The notes under the pieces were generated by a model that saw only the letters and a list, made by a program, of their open reading frames with translations, did not search any database and was not told the origin of the DNA. The translations under genes and the position numbers were made by a program. A stretch of 64,000 nt of DNA from Spinacia oleracea (lineage: Eukaryota; Streptophyta; Magnoliopsida; Caryophyllales; Amaranthaceae). Positions 21,477 through 33,374 of this stretch are shown here, piece by piece (positions within the stretch are counted from its first letter, which is position 1; each line of letters begins with the position of its first letter). Location of the stretch: contig NC_079491.1 in NCBI RefSeq assembly GCF_020520425.1, positions 22,125,449-22,189,448 of the forward strand, in the 5' to 3' direction.

Positions 21477-24300
21477 ACCTCTGTTCTTTAAGGTTCTTTA
21501 CACATACTATTTAACCATTAATGTATTCAATTTCGTATCTGAAAAATTATGAAAATACAAGCCAATGTTAATCTAACAAGATTTTACCTGATAACGTTTG
21601 ATATATAGAATAGTGAGAATTTACAGTTGAAGTTTTCATATACTTTTTTTTTTTTTTGATAACAACAGCCAAGAGGCCTTAAGCTTCATTAGAGGCAAGA
21701 CAAAATTCCGCAGCGATTACATCCTCTATAACTTCTGGACCACACCCAACCCATACCCTAGTAGAGTAATCAAATGGGTTTGTGTGAGCCATGATATGAG
21801 CAGCAACATTGGCTTCTCTAAACACATGCTTAAAGGCAACACAATCAAAAGCACTTACTAAATTAATAATCTCCCTCAATACAACTCCCAGGTACGAGCC
21901 ATCCATAGCCTTGGTCTTCAATTTGTTTATGACAAGCAGATTATCGCTCTCTACATCCACCGTTTTCGTATTACATTGAAGAGCGATCTTCAAGCCTAGT
22001 GCAATAGCCTTAGCCTCTGCAACATCAACCGGTCAAACTCCCTTCACTTGAGAGCTCGCTGCTCTAACTACCATTCCATCATGATCCCGAATAACCACTC
22101 CAAGACCCACACCCATTCCATCGGACACCGCAGCGTCGACATTTATCTTCAAGGTACCATATAAGGGTGGACACCATACAGCAACTACACGTTCATTGTC
22201 AACACCATGAGGAGTATGATGACACTCCCTTGCTTCCTTATAGGCACCCAAAATATTCAATGCAGCAGTAGCAACATCACAAGTGGGTCGATCCTCACCA
22301 CCTAGACGCACTTTATTGCGCTCGTACCATATAAACCAAGCCACCATTGCAGCCTCCTCTACTATTACCCTGCTTTCAGTCCGCATAACCCATGCATACC
22401 AATCAGCAATACTCACAAAAGGCACCCACTCTACGAGATTATGCAGGCCTGCATCTTCCCAAACACCAGATACAAAGGGGCACCGAAGGAGCGCATGTAC
22501 TTCAGTTTCTTCCTCCCTCCCACATCTGGGACAAAGCTCTCCTATACTAGCAATTCTCTTATGAAGACCCACACAAGTTGGGAGGGCAAAACTACACATT
22601 CTCCATATAAAAGATCTCACTTTAGGAGGGATATGGATCCTCCAAATTTTCTTCCAAAGATCAGATACTACAGAAGAGCTTGGTTCACCATTTAATGAGC
22701 TTTTGTAGAAGTTAATAAAATGGTAACCTGATTTTACAGAATATTGGCCATTTGTGGTATAATACCAAGCATAAATGTCATCTAAAGCCATAGAGAAAAG
22801 AGGAATAGAAAGTACCTCTTCGGCTTCAAAGGGTAGGAAGGTATTTCGGACCACATCCTCTCGCCATGTATGGTACAAAGGATCAATTAGTTGCTCAACT
22901 CTCTCAATTTCACAACCTTGAGGTCTCGGAGATATGACTCGAAAGGATGGTTGCCTACTCAACCAGGGATCACTCCAAACATAAATTGACTTTCCATCTC
23001 CAACTACCCACCTGCATCCTTTCTCAAGGACCCAGCGATCCACATCCCCATATGCTATGCCAAATGTAGCTCGGACGGCTCCCTATTTGAGAGCTCATAA
23101 AATCAGTATGAGGGAAGTAACGAGCCTTAAGAACTCTTGCAGCCAGCAGCTCTGGATTTTGTAAGATTCTCCATCCCTGTTTGGCTAGCATTGCCTCGTT
23201 AAAATCAGTAACCCTCCGAAATCCCATACCTCCATTCTCCTTTGACTTGCACATTTTATCCCAAGAAACCCAGTGGATTTTCCACTCCTCTCCCTTGCAA
23301 CCCCAGCAGAATCTCGCCATCATTTTTTGAATGTCATAACAAAGACCCACTGGTAGTTTGAACAAACTCATCAAATAGGTAGGAACCGCTTGGACTACAG
23401 CCTTTAAGAGGATTTCTCTACCTGCAAAGGATAAAGTTTGTTGTTTCCACCCTTTAATCTTTTTCCACACTCGTTCTTTCAAGGACGCAAAGGCTTGAGA
23501 CTTTGATCTACCTATCCAGGTTGGCATACCTAGATATTTCCCATGGAGGTCAACAAGTTGTACACCGAGACTAACAGCAAGCTCTCCCTTCCTTTCCTGA
23601 GTTAAATTAGGACTCATAGTAATTTCGGACTTTCCGAAGTTAATTTTTTGGCCTGACGCCTCCTCATAACAAGCTAACACTCTTTTTATTGCTTGCACAT
23701 CCCTGTCATCCGCCCTACAGAAAATAATACTATCATCTGCAAATAAGAGGTGAGATATCTCTGGAGCATTACGAAACACTTTAATTCCTTGCAAAGATTT
23801 TCTTTGAACTTCCAGCTGCAGTAAGTTAGAAAACACTTCAGCACAAATAATGAAGAGATAGGGGGATATGGGATCTCCCTGCCTCAATCCCCGCTCAGGA
23901 GAAAAAAACTCTGATGGCTCTCCATTAACCACCACTGCATGAGACACAGTAGTAATACAACACATTACCATACGAACCCACTCAGCATGAAAACCCATCT
24001 TCAACATAACATTTTCCAAGAAAACCCACTCTACTCTGTCGTATGCCTTACTCATGTCAAGTTTTACCGCCATACTCCCTTTGCGGCCCAAACAAGCGCT
24101 ATTCATATAGTGGAAGGTCTCAAAGGCAACAAGAGTATTATCCGTGATTAGCCTGCCGGGTGTGAAAGCACTCTGGCTATGAGATATAATATCATCGAGT
24201 AAAGGTTTCAACCTATTAGCAAGCATTTTAGATGCAACTTTATAAATCACATTACACAAGCTTATAGGTCGGTATTCAGTCATTGAAGGAACAGAGGTAG
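21477..24300. mobile_element. Stowaway-like MITE split by a LINE
   Basis: The left remnant (21477-21644) begins 'acctctgttctttaaggttc' next to TA (21475-21476). The right remnant ends 'ggaacagaggtag' followed by TA (24301-24302). The left half matches the MITE at 56571-57323 ('cctgataac' and 'tagtgaaaattcacggtc'-like segments). The LINE at 21645-24285 lies between; about 20 bp of MITE sequence seem missing at the right junction. Confidence 0.6.
21645..24285 (-). mobile_element. L1-type LINE, 5'-truncated and degraded ORF2
   Basis: On the minus strand, reverse transcriptase starts at 24283 (TEYRPISLCNVIYKVASKML; GLRQGDPISPYLF; FADDSIIF) and runs to 23024. An overlapping frame (23043-22033) carries the zf-RVT region (CPRCGREEETEVHALLRCP) and the first part of RNase H (INVDAAVSDGMG). 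A third frame (21993-21679) completes RNase H. ORF2 is thus broken at least twice. The endonuclease and ORF1 are absent through 5' truncation; the first ATG is probably contributed by flanking DNA. A poly(A) tail appears as the T run at 21645-21657. Target-site duplication could not be resolved. Confidence 0.9.
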
Positions 24301-24302
24301 TA

Positions 24303-24775
24303 AGTTTTAGTGAAAATACTGTAACTTTTTTTTTGAAGTATGCAGAAAACTGAAAAAGAATAAAAATGATAAATAATCAGGATTCAAGACTCTTTGACGG
24401 ATAATCGTACTCTTTCAGGAAAATACTTTAATCGGTAGTCTAAAATATTGTTCGTAATAAAGAAAAAAGGAGTAAGAATATAAATTATGGGAGAAATATA
24501 GAATATAGACTTATAGTTGCATGTTTCTTTGAAATTTTTAGAGGTTTAATTAATTCCTTCGCATATAATAGCATAATGTCCCATAAGCGTTGAGAATGAT
24601 GTTCTTTTTTTTTTTTTTTTTATTAGTGTCTTTGTGTGCTATTTGTTCAGTGACAATTATTGTATTAAAACGAATCTCCTTCACAGTATGAAAAACTCGT
24701 TTTTTCCATTTTAAAAGGAAATCGCGTCAAGTTATTGTTGCAATTTGGACTAGGTTTTGAGTTTTATTGTTATGA
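24303..24775. other. Intergenic, nothing identified
   Basis: AT-rich DNA with an 18-nt-scale T run near 24605-24620. No gene or transposon ends were seen. Confidence 0.35.
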
Positions 24776-24784
24776 AAATCCAAA

Positions 24785-25341
24785 GGCAAATTTGCCAAAA
24801 AGGACCTTTTATAACTCAAATTTTGCAAGAAAGGACCTTATATAATTTTTTTTGTGAAAACACACCTTAAAGTAATTTTTTTTGCGAGAAAGGACCTAAG
24901 GAAAGTTTCTAGCATTGACTGAGCTTTTCCGGCCATTAACTTGCACGTGAGCAGCACGTGTGGCTTACGTTAGCTAAAGACAATGATTTTCCCGACTCTT
25001 GAATTTTCAAACTTGATTTTATTTCGGTTTTTTTTTTTCAACTTTAGGTTTTAAAGCTTAGAATTTTGGAGGAAAATTGGGTGTGATAAGCAAAATAATG
25101 CCACACGTGCTTCTCACGTGCAAGTCAATGGCCGGAAAAGCTCAGTCAATGCCGGAAATTTACTTTTGGTTGTCTTTCGCAAAAAAAAATTACATTAACG
25201 TGTGATTTCACAAAAAATAAATTATATAAGGTCCTTTCTCGCAAAAAAATTTACATTAAGGTGTTATTTCACAAAAAAAATTATATAAGGTCCTTTCTCG
25301 CAAAATTTGGGTTATAAAAGGTCCTTTTTAACAAATTTGCC
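24785..25341. mobile_element. Mutator-type MITE with long inverted repeats and 9-bp TSD
   Basis: The ends 'ggcaaatttgccaaaaagga' and its inverse are flanked by AAATCCAAA on both sides (24776-24784, 25342-25350). The inverted arms extend roughly 190 bp, including repeated 'gagaaaggacctta' motifs and 'gcacgtgagcagcacgtg'-like palindromes. Non-coding. Confidence 0.85.
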
Positions 25342-25466
25342 AAATCCAAAATTAAAGTTCTGTCCTAAACCCACCATGTATTTTATTATGGCGTTTTTAA
25401 TATTTTGACTATTTACCTCTCAACTTTAACCTCCTAAAAGGAGCAAATATAAGAAATTGGAAACAC

Positions 25467-25788
25467 AAATTCTTATTTACAATGGGTGTACAATAAATAT
25501 TGTACACCGGAGTAAAAGTTAACTCAAAATGTTTAAAAGTTAAGCATATATATGTAAAAGTTATCTATTTTTAAGTGATGATTTTTTTTCATTTTAGTAA
25601 AACTTATTTCTTCAAAATCACTAATAATGTATAAAATTAATAATTTAACCCTTTAAAATATTTATCTATCAATTTTTTTTACAAATATAAAAGTTAATCA
25701 AAACTAAGTTAAAGTTACAAAAAAAAAAATGGTTAAAGTTATCTTGGTGTACAATAAATTTATTGTGCACCTTGTGCGCGCAAGACTT
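25467..25788. mobile_element. MITE with palindromic ends, copy 2 of 3
   Basis: Same structure as at 6973-7245: 'tcttatttacaa', then 'tgtacaataaatattgtaca', ending 'aaatttattgtgcacc' and 'gcaaga'. Non-coding. Confidence 0.65.
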
Positions 25789-25789
25789 T

Positions 25790-26208
25790 TTGAATTAGAA
25801 AACAAATTATAATTTTTTTTACCCTTATTTGTAAATTCTTTGAAACCACCCCTGCGTATAGCGGTCTCATATAGTAGGCCTCCTCATGAATCACTAACGC
25901 CTCACAATTGAATATTAAACAGAATTAACAAAGCTGGTAATCCTCCTAAAATATTGGTGAAAAGATATGCCAAAAAAATCGAAAACTAAAAATAGATTTG
26001 TTGACATCAATCTTCAACATCCTGATGGAGTCAATGTTAGTTATCTTTTTTGGGTTCAATATCCCACAGCCTGTCAAACAACTTACATGAAACTCCTCCT
26101 AAAATGCAACAACCCAAATATATTCCATTTCTCTCTCTTTCATTATTCTGCAATCATCATCTTCTAACATTAATTCCACCATTTTTATCCCTATAACGGT
26201 TGTTAGCT
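25790..26208. promoter_or_regulatory. Upstream region of the PSI-like gene
   Basis: AT-rich DNA between a MITE and the coding start, presumably promoter and leader. A small frame at 25967-26167 has no recognisable content. No TATA box could be assigned with confidence. Confidence 0.3.
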
Positions 26209-27711
26209 ATGGTGAGCAGTATGGGTAACATACATTGGCTATCAGAGCGTCACCGACGCACCAAATCAAACCCGCCTCACGACGAAAGCAACATCATCAT
26301 CATCAACAACAACAACAACAACAACAACAACCATAGTCGATGGATGCTTTGTCCTGAGAAGCCGGATATTTTAGGGATCCTGGCTTTTGACACGGCTAAA
26401 TCAATGTCACGTATAATATCTCTTTATAAATCGTTATCAGACAATGAAATGTTCCATCTCAGAAAAGAAGTCATCCAAGGGCGAGGGATCGCGTTCCTGA
26501 CATCCAACGACGAGGGCTTCCTTTTAACTCTAGCATGTGCAGAGCGGCTGGAGGATTTAGACAGAGCTGCTAACGCCGTGTCGCGGCTCGGGCAGAGGTG
26601 TTCCGATTATGGTTTATTACGGTTTGTGCAGGTGTATAAGGATCTTAAGAACGGACATCTTAATATACATAAGCTCAATAATTACGGGTCTAAGGAAATG
26701 GAGAAATCTATCGAGAAAATGGAGAAGATGACATCATTGACAAGTGAATTATACGTAGAGCTTGAAGAATTGACACATATGGAGACCTCTGAAAGGAGAT
26801 TACATGATTGGAAGAAGATTAATAATAATAATACAGACCAAACCGCAAACTACGATCTCTTTGATAATAAGATTTCCAATCAAAGGAAGCTTGTTCGTCA
26901 TTTAAAAGATGTTTCATTATGGAATTATTCTTATGATAAGGTTGTCGGAATCATGGCGAAAATGGTTTGTGTTCTTTACGCACGGATTTGTACCCTTTTC
27001 CGGCCTTATATTTCGATATTACAACAAAATAAAACAATTCACAAGAGGTTGTTTGTAAGTGAGCAAGTACCAAAAACAACAATGTCGGGTCCGATTCCAT
27101 GCTCGAAAAAAGTACCTCTAGTGAGATTCTTAAGCAGGGAAAGCACTGTATTCATTAGGGAAGACGTAAAGTTACGTCTTGCAGTAAGGCATTATAGTAG
27201 TAACTTGGTAAACCACAGTAATAAGGTGTTTCAGGCAGCCCCGGCGTCCACCGTAGGCGGTTCAGGGTTGGCGGCTAGGTACGCGAGCGTGATATTGTTG
27301 GCTGAAAGGTATTTCTATTCGGAATCACTAATAGGAGACCAAGCAAGACAAAGCATGTACAATATGTTGTCATATAGGTTAAAGATGTACGTGAGGTCAA
27401 AACTTAGGGTTGCATGGAGGGAGATTGAGAATGATATGTGTGACGGTGATGAATTGGCAGAAGGGTGGAGGAAGGCGGTGGCTGATATGCTTGATTGGCT
27501 TGTACCGGTGGCGCATAACACGGTTTTGTGGCAAGGTGAGAGGAATATGGAGAAGCAAAGGTTTGATTCTAAGCCAACTGTGCTTTTGTTACAAACTTTG
27601 CATTATGCTGATTTAGAGAAAACCGAAACTACCCTTGCTGAGGTTTTGGTTGGGTTAAGTTGTATATATTTGTATGAGAATCGTAGGATTTCTTGTTTGG
27701 ATATTTATTGA
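26209..27711 (+). CDS. PSI-like protein with DUF3475 and DUF668 domains
   Basis: A single exon of 500 residues. After a polar N-terminus with an Asn run (about 33-41, from aac repeats), residues about 53-110 (ILAFDTAKSMSRIISLYKSL, then HLRKEVIQGRGIAFLTSND) match DUF3475. Residues about 349-435 (VGGSGLAARYASVILLAERY, then MYNMLSYRLKMYVRSKLR) match DUF668. This pairing defines the plant PSK SIMULATOR and related proteins, linked to growth and membrane-associated phytosulfokine signalling; the biochemical activity is unknown. I take the first in-frame ATG (26209). An alternative ATG at 26221 would give MGNIHWL, with Gly2 available for N-myristoylation as reported for PSI proteins. Poly(A)-like 'aataaaatg' lies near 27915. 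The frame is intact. Confidence 0.9.
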   Translation: MVSSMGNIHWLSERHRRTKSNPPHDESNIIIINNNNNNNNNHSRWMLCPEKPDILGILAFDTAKSMSRIISLYKSLSDNEMFHLRKEVIQGRGIAFLTSNDEGFLLTLACAERLEDLDRAANAVSRLGQRCSDYGLLRFVQVYKDLKNGHLNIHKLNNYGSKEMEKSIEKMEKMTSLTSELYVELEELTHMETSERRLHDWKKINNNNTDQTANYDLFDNKISNQRKLVRHLKDVSLWNYSYDKVVGIMAKMVCVLYARICTLFRPYISILQQNKTIHKRLFVSEQVPKTTMSGPIPCSKKVPLVRFLSRESTVFIREDVKLRLAVRHYSSNLVNHSNKVFQAAPASTVGGSGLAARYASVILLAERYFYSESLIGDQARQSMYNMLSYRLKMYVRSKLRVAWREIENDMCDGDELAEGWRKAVADMLDWLVPVAHNTVLWQGERNMEKQRFDSKPTVLLLQTLHYADLEKTETTLAEVLVGLSCIYLYENRRISCLDIY

Positions 27712-28001
27712 CTTTTATGGTGTCCTAAGTTTCATTTATTCTTCATTAACCCATTCAATATACAACTTTAACTTAACTTTTGTTGGAGGTTAATTATGTT
27801 GTTGCCTTAGTTTTAGGGAGTTTGTTATTAGAATACTAGCTTAGTAGCTTGCATGTAAATATGTTGTATAAAATATTCTAAAGCTTGTACTATTTCATTT
27901 CAACATAACATTGATAATAAAATGTAGTCTTTTACTTCTTCTTTCAAACTCACGAGTTCCTCATGCTCATCAACGTCCTATTCATCTTTCTTTACACATA
28001 T
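27712..28001. other. 3' untranslated region of the PSI-like gene
   Basis: Contains a poly(A)-signal-like 'aataaaatg' near 27915 and ends at a solo LTR. Nothing else was seen. Confidence 0.4.
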
Positions 28002-28971
28002 TGTTGGAATTAAAGCTGGAAAAAAGCGCTGAAAATTTGCCGGGTTTTCAAAAATCGGTCGGTTTCGAGCACAAGTGGAAAATCGGATTTAAAAAGACTT
28101 TTCTTGAATTGCACCAAAAACTTGCCGGTTTTGAGAACGGGGTAGTTTATGAAGGTTTTTGTTTGAACTCGCGCCCGACAGGTTTTCAGAAACCGGTCTG
28201 ACCGTCTTTGAGAACACCTCTTTTGTTTTGTCCGGTTTTTTATTATCTCTTTGGATTCCTTTTGTAACAATCCTTTTGTTGATATTTCAAGTGACTTAAT
28301 TATTCCAATTATGTTGAGTTAAGTTGTTTGATGATCCCCTTGATTAAGGAGGTTATTAAACTCTTCATAATCATACTTAAGTCTATTGATGATGGTCAAT
28401 GTCATTGGATTCCTTTGAATCCCTTGGCTTCCTTGGGTTGTTTTTATTCCTCCACTAAGTCATAAGTAACCTCTCTTTTACTGACTTTAATAAGTGGTTC
28501 TTTGTGGTTATTCTCCATGTTTATGGAGATAATTAAACCTCTCATTATTATGAGTCATTTTATTTCTCTTGATGGTCATTGATCTATTTAGATCTTTTGA
28601 CATCCTTTGGTGGTTGGCTTTCCTAAAACCTTATAGCTTCCTTCACTTCTTGATTGGAGTATTATATATATGCTCTTTCATTTTGGGAAAAACCTATATG
28701 AGAAATATACACACTTGTTATCTATTCCTCTCCTCTCCTTTTCTTCTTTCGGCATAAGTTTATGTGGCTCCATCTCATCACCCAAAAGTGTCTTTGTATG
28801 ATGAGAGTTGTGTAAACCTTAGAGAACGAATCGGTGAATACAATTGTGCACCCCGGTTGTACCGAATCTCGTTTTCAAGGCAGTGGTTTGGCTACCACGG
28901 CGCAACAATTTCCTAAACACGTTCTTATTCTTATTCTAGTATTTTGCCTTGAAAACCCAATTATTACAACA
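28002..28971. mobile_element. Solo LTR of an LTR retrotransposon
   Basis: About 970 bp beginning TGTTGGAATT and ending TTACAACA, bounded by the 5-bp duplication CATAT (27997-28001, 28972-28976). Short TG...CA ends plus a 5-bp duplication without an internal region mark a solo LTR left by recombination between two LTRs. The family is not resolved (Copia or Gypsy). The matching duplications suggest moderate to young age. Confidence 0.8.
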
Positions 28972-28976
28972 CATAT

Positions 28977-29277
28977 CAGGTAACTTTTAAGCATTTTAGT
29001 TAACGTTTACTCCAATGTACTATATTTATTTAATCATTTATCTAGCTATTATTATTTCTATTATCACATTGTATATCCTCAAAATGACTTGATTTTGTAG
29101 AATAATTCAATCTTGTTTTTGGTATTATACATCTTATTTAATTTGTGTTTTCTTTTTTGGAAAAATTAATTCTAACAATTCAATTTTTTTTTTGTTCGCT
29201 AAAAGGAATTCCAACTATCAATTTATTTTAATAATCCAATCTTATTTTTAGAGAAACGTCTATAGTAAAAGATATAA
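28977..29277. other. Intergenic, nothing identified
   Basis: AT-rich. 'tctatagtaaaaga' near 29259 resembles a Helitron 5' start but is not convincing alone. Confidence 0.3.
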
Positions 29278-29332
29278 ATAAGTAAAAGAGCCGGACTCGA
29301 TGCATCACCGAGGATACATATATATATATATA
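29278..29332 (+). repeat. 55-bp direct repeat, left copy
   Basis: Identical to 30441-30495: starts 'ataagtaaaagagccggact' and ends in an (AT)n run. The two copies flank the Helitron-like block. Confidence 0.9.
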
Positions 29333-30440
29333 CTAGATTTTAGCCCGTGCGATGCACGGATTCTATTAAATTGTTATGTTTAAATAAAAATCCTATGTAT
29401 ATACTACTTTTATATATTAGATTAGATTAGTTTTTTATTTTGCATTGAATTTCGTTTTAGATTTTTTTTTATTATGAAAGTGTTTGTTTTTGGATGAAAT
29501 TGTATATGCGTAATATTAATAAATAATTAATAAAAAAATATTTACGTGAAATTTAATCATTTCTTTACGTGGCACTCGACTTTTTTAATTCAAAATTAAT
29601 TTTGAAATCTTATTTTTCTTTGGCGGAAACCATTAGATTTTTCTATGTGGCGCTCTAATATTGGATTAATGTTTGATTTTAAATTGAATTTTATTTATTT
29701 TATTTTAGATTATTGTTAGATTTTAAATTGAATTTTATTTATTTTTATTTTAGATTATTGTTTAATTTTGGATGAATTTTATTTAAATTTATTTTTTAAT
29801 TATTAGAGTGTTTAATTTGATTTTAGACGGAGTTGTATATATTAGTAATTAATTAATTAAAATATCTGCGTGGACCCTAATTAATTATCTACGTGGAAAT
29901 TGATTATTTTTTAATTATTATAGTGTTTGATTTTCGATGGAGTTGTATATATTAGTAATTAATTAAATTAGAAATATTATTTTTCATTAATTGGCCAAAA
30001 CCATTAGTAATCCTAGGTGACGCTCTAATATTTCAGCAAATATGCCTCCATTGGCCGAAGCCATTAGATTTTTCTACGTGGCGCTCTAATATTGGATTAA
30101 TGTTTGATTTTAAATTGAACTTTATTTATTTTATTTTAGATTATTGTTTGATTTTGGATGAATTTTATTTTAGATTTATTTTTTAATTATTAGAGTGTTT
30201 GATTTTAGATGGAGTTATATATATTAGTAATTAATTTATTAATTAAAATATCTATGTAGCACCTAATTAATTATCTACGTGGCAATCAATTATTGTTTAA
30301 TTATTAGAGTGTTTGATTTTCGATGGAGTTATATATTAATAATTAATTAATTAAAATATCTACGTGGAACTTGATTTTTTTAATTCAAAAAGAAATTAGA
30401 AATCTTATTTTTCATTGGCCGAAACCATTAGTAAAAGAGG
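29333..30440 (-). mobile_element. Helitron-like AT-rich block
   Basis: Read on the minus strand it ends with the hairpin 'ccgtgcatcgcacgg' and CTAG next to a T, the classic Helitron 3' terminus. A matching TC 5' end was not found. Inside, a segment of about 430 bp ('tggcgctctaatattggatt' and following) is tandemly repeated (about 29628 and 30060). No Rep/helicase coding, so non-autonomous. Confidence 0.55.
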
Positions 30441-30495
30441 ATAAGTAAAAGAGCCGGACTCGATGCATCACCGAGGATACATATATATATATATA
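30441..30495 (+). repeat. 55-bp direct repeat, right copy
   Basis: Exact copy of 29278-29332. Confidence 0.9.
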
Positions 30496-30509
30496 AGTGT
30501 GTATTAATA

Positions 30510-30860
30510 CTCTCCGTCTCTTTTTGTTCTTTACGTTTTTTTTTGGTTATTTCAAAATGTTTTTTACATTTCCTTTTATATTATCACATAAATGACTTAG
30601 TATTCTATCAAAATTTATGTCCAATTATTATTTTGACCAATTAAATTCATTGGGTCATTTAATTTTTCACACTTTTTCATTGGGACATTAAATTTTTCTC
30701 ATTTTTCAATAGCAGAATTTTGATAAAAGTGAAAACATTATAAATAAACGCAATTTATCTTGGTTAATAAAAAAAATTGAGAAATCTCGATGCAAATTAA
30801 TTAATCGTTAAAACGCGTGAAAAAATATCAAACGTAAAAAACAAAAAGAGACGGAGGGAG
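30510..30860. mobile_element. Stowaway-type MITE
   Basis: Inverted ends 'ctctccgtctctttttgttc' and the inverse of 'ctccctccgtctctttttgt', flanked by TA (30508-30509, 30861-30862). Non-coding. Confidence 0.85.
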
Positions 30861-30862
30861 TA

Positions 30863-33374
30863 CTCCATAATAATTACGGAGTAATAATTAGATCAATATC
30901 ACTCAATGTCATGTGGCCAAAACTTTGTGTAATAATACTTCATCTTATTATAGGAGGTTTGTTATTATAGGAGGTTTGTTCTCATTCCACATCATCATAG
31001 TACAAATCTTCTTCCTATTTCCCAACAAAACCTTTCTTCAATAATAGATAAACCTATCAAATGATTTGTATGTGGGGCCAGTAATACATTATTACTTGGC
31101 TATTTTCTTCATTTATTTTGACAAGGGCCCACAAAAAAAATGCCAAGTGAAAATGAGTAACCGGTTTGTAAAAACAAACCTCAAACACAAACTTCCATTT
31201 GTAACCTCACTCGACAATAGCAAGGTTTATTAATGAACCTCAAAAAGATGAAACAAACCTCTACACAAACCCCTTATTATTATTATTATTAATGCCCTTA
31301 GAGTCTGTGTCCAATAGGTTATTGTGGCTAATTAATTTGCATTAAAAATATAAATGTGTATGGACATCCTCATTTTCAAGTTGACCACTAAGTAACAAAA
31401 AGTCATATTCGGAACCAACCCGAAATAAAAAAAAGATGAATAGAAGAAAAAGTCAAAACCATAACATAACCCAACAATAACCCAAATTAAAAAGTAATAT
31501 AATTTAAATATAACTCAAACCGATAAGACTCATAGAAAATCACGAACGAAAACGAAAGTGGCTTGAGCCTCCCAACCCAAGATAACTCGATTGCAAACAT
31601 TCGTATACCCGAAATCATAAAAAAGATCCGCTTTAACTCGTCCTAAATCTTAACCGGATCTATCCAACTCAGAAAACGAAATTGACTCGTTATAAGTCCA
31701 ATACGATACAGTCCGACCCACCACGAGTCAAGTGAAAATCGACTGAAAGACCCCAAATTGACCCCTCTAGCTGTTTGGGAACGGAGTGAATAGAAAGACA
31801 AAAGAAAATATGTAGAATGCGAAGTGAGAGGTACCTTAGAGTCTTAGACAAGGCATAATATTCTGCTCTCTATGCACTTGGTTAGACTCAACAATCAAAT
31901 ATCCTTTTTTCTAATTATTATTCGTGGCCAAAGAAAATACGATAACAAAAGAGAAGCTGCCAATGCGGTAAACTAAAATAAAAAATGCAAGTGTGCTGAG
32001 TTTTAATGGGATTTTGCTTTTCCATGCCATCACTATTCACGGGTGACGGCTACTTCTCCTTGCAATTTCGACCTCATAAATCATATACTAGAATATGTTG
32101 ACTCTTGTACACCTCACTAGTCAAACATTACAGATATTTTATAATTTTATCAAACAATTCTTCTAAACCAATAATGTTAACATGTACCCCCACTTACATT
32201 ATTGGCTTATTGCCTTCTAGCCTAGACTAGTTGGTTGTCGAATCGGATTAGGATTTTTGCCGTCGGATTAAGTTAGTTTTTTTTACCGGTGTCGTTCTAG
32301 TTCGACATGGGTTTTTAAGTTAAAATCGGTTATCAGTTATTATCTGACGTGGAGGGCCAAATTATAGCATATAGGTCATTTGTAATTACCAAAATTTTGG
32401 GTACATGTAAGTTGGGTGTCACTGTTTTAGCCTTCTAGAAGTAATGAGTCTATAAGAGTGAGGTAATACATAGGGATGTCATTGGGGGAAGGTTAAGTGG
32501 GAGATTCGTCCCGTATCCGCCCAAATCAGGTGGAATAGATGAAGGTTTGGTTGGTGATGGGACTGGGATGAGGATAAATCGTACCCATCATAGATAGTGG
32601 GCGGTTGTGGATTTTTAAGGTGTACCAGCACCATACCTACCTCGCCTAACCCACCTCGAAATTCTTTTTAGTTCTAAATATACTCCATATAATATGTTTT
32701 ATCTTATGCTCTTATTTTATGTAATAACTATGTAAAAATAATATCAGTAAATCGACAAGAAAACACTAGATAGATTTTATTTGTACTATTTTGTGATCGT
32801 GTTGTGTAGTACTGAAATTATAACTTGATAATACGAGGTGGATCTTGTATGGAGTAAAGTGGGTATGAATATTCAAGTGGGTGGTGAGGTGGCAGATGAT
32901 TTTAGTATGAATTTTGTACCCATCATGAGTAATTGGACTATAATATATATTGAATTTTAGTATTTTAGGGATGGAGATGTAGGATTTACATCCACATCTG
33001 CCCATTGGAATCCTTAATAAAACCAATACCGACTCAATCACTCAAATACAAAGTCCACAGGTCCCCCACTATTTCCTTTCCTTTTAGACTTAAAATTTAG
33101 TGTGCATTATTAGACGTCTAATTCCATTTTATTCTTGTTTGATGTCTATCCCCACTAATGTCAACCATTTTCTCTTTCTTCGTACCTTTATTAGACGTCA
33201 ATATTGGATACTCCACTAAATTTGACATAATTCTTCTCTTTTGATACCAATCACAAATTCCTCTTTTGCGGCGTAGTTTAAACTACAACTAATCCAATAA
33301 ACACTATCTACCTAATTCCATTCTCTTATTTCTCATTTTTTTTCCATCATAAAAATCTCAATCATTACAGAAAA
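30863..33374. other. Intergenic region and upstream region of the lectin receptor kinase gene
   Basis: AT-rich with no coding frame of interest. Around 30950-31290 'aggtttgtt' and 'aaacaaacct' motifs face each other and may mark an eroded MITE. 32460-32660 is a richer 'ggcggttgtggatttttaag' stretch of unknown nature. The promoter presumably lies in the last few hundred bases; no TATA box could be fixed. Confidence 0.35.
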
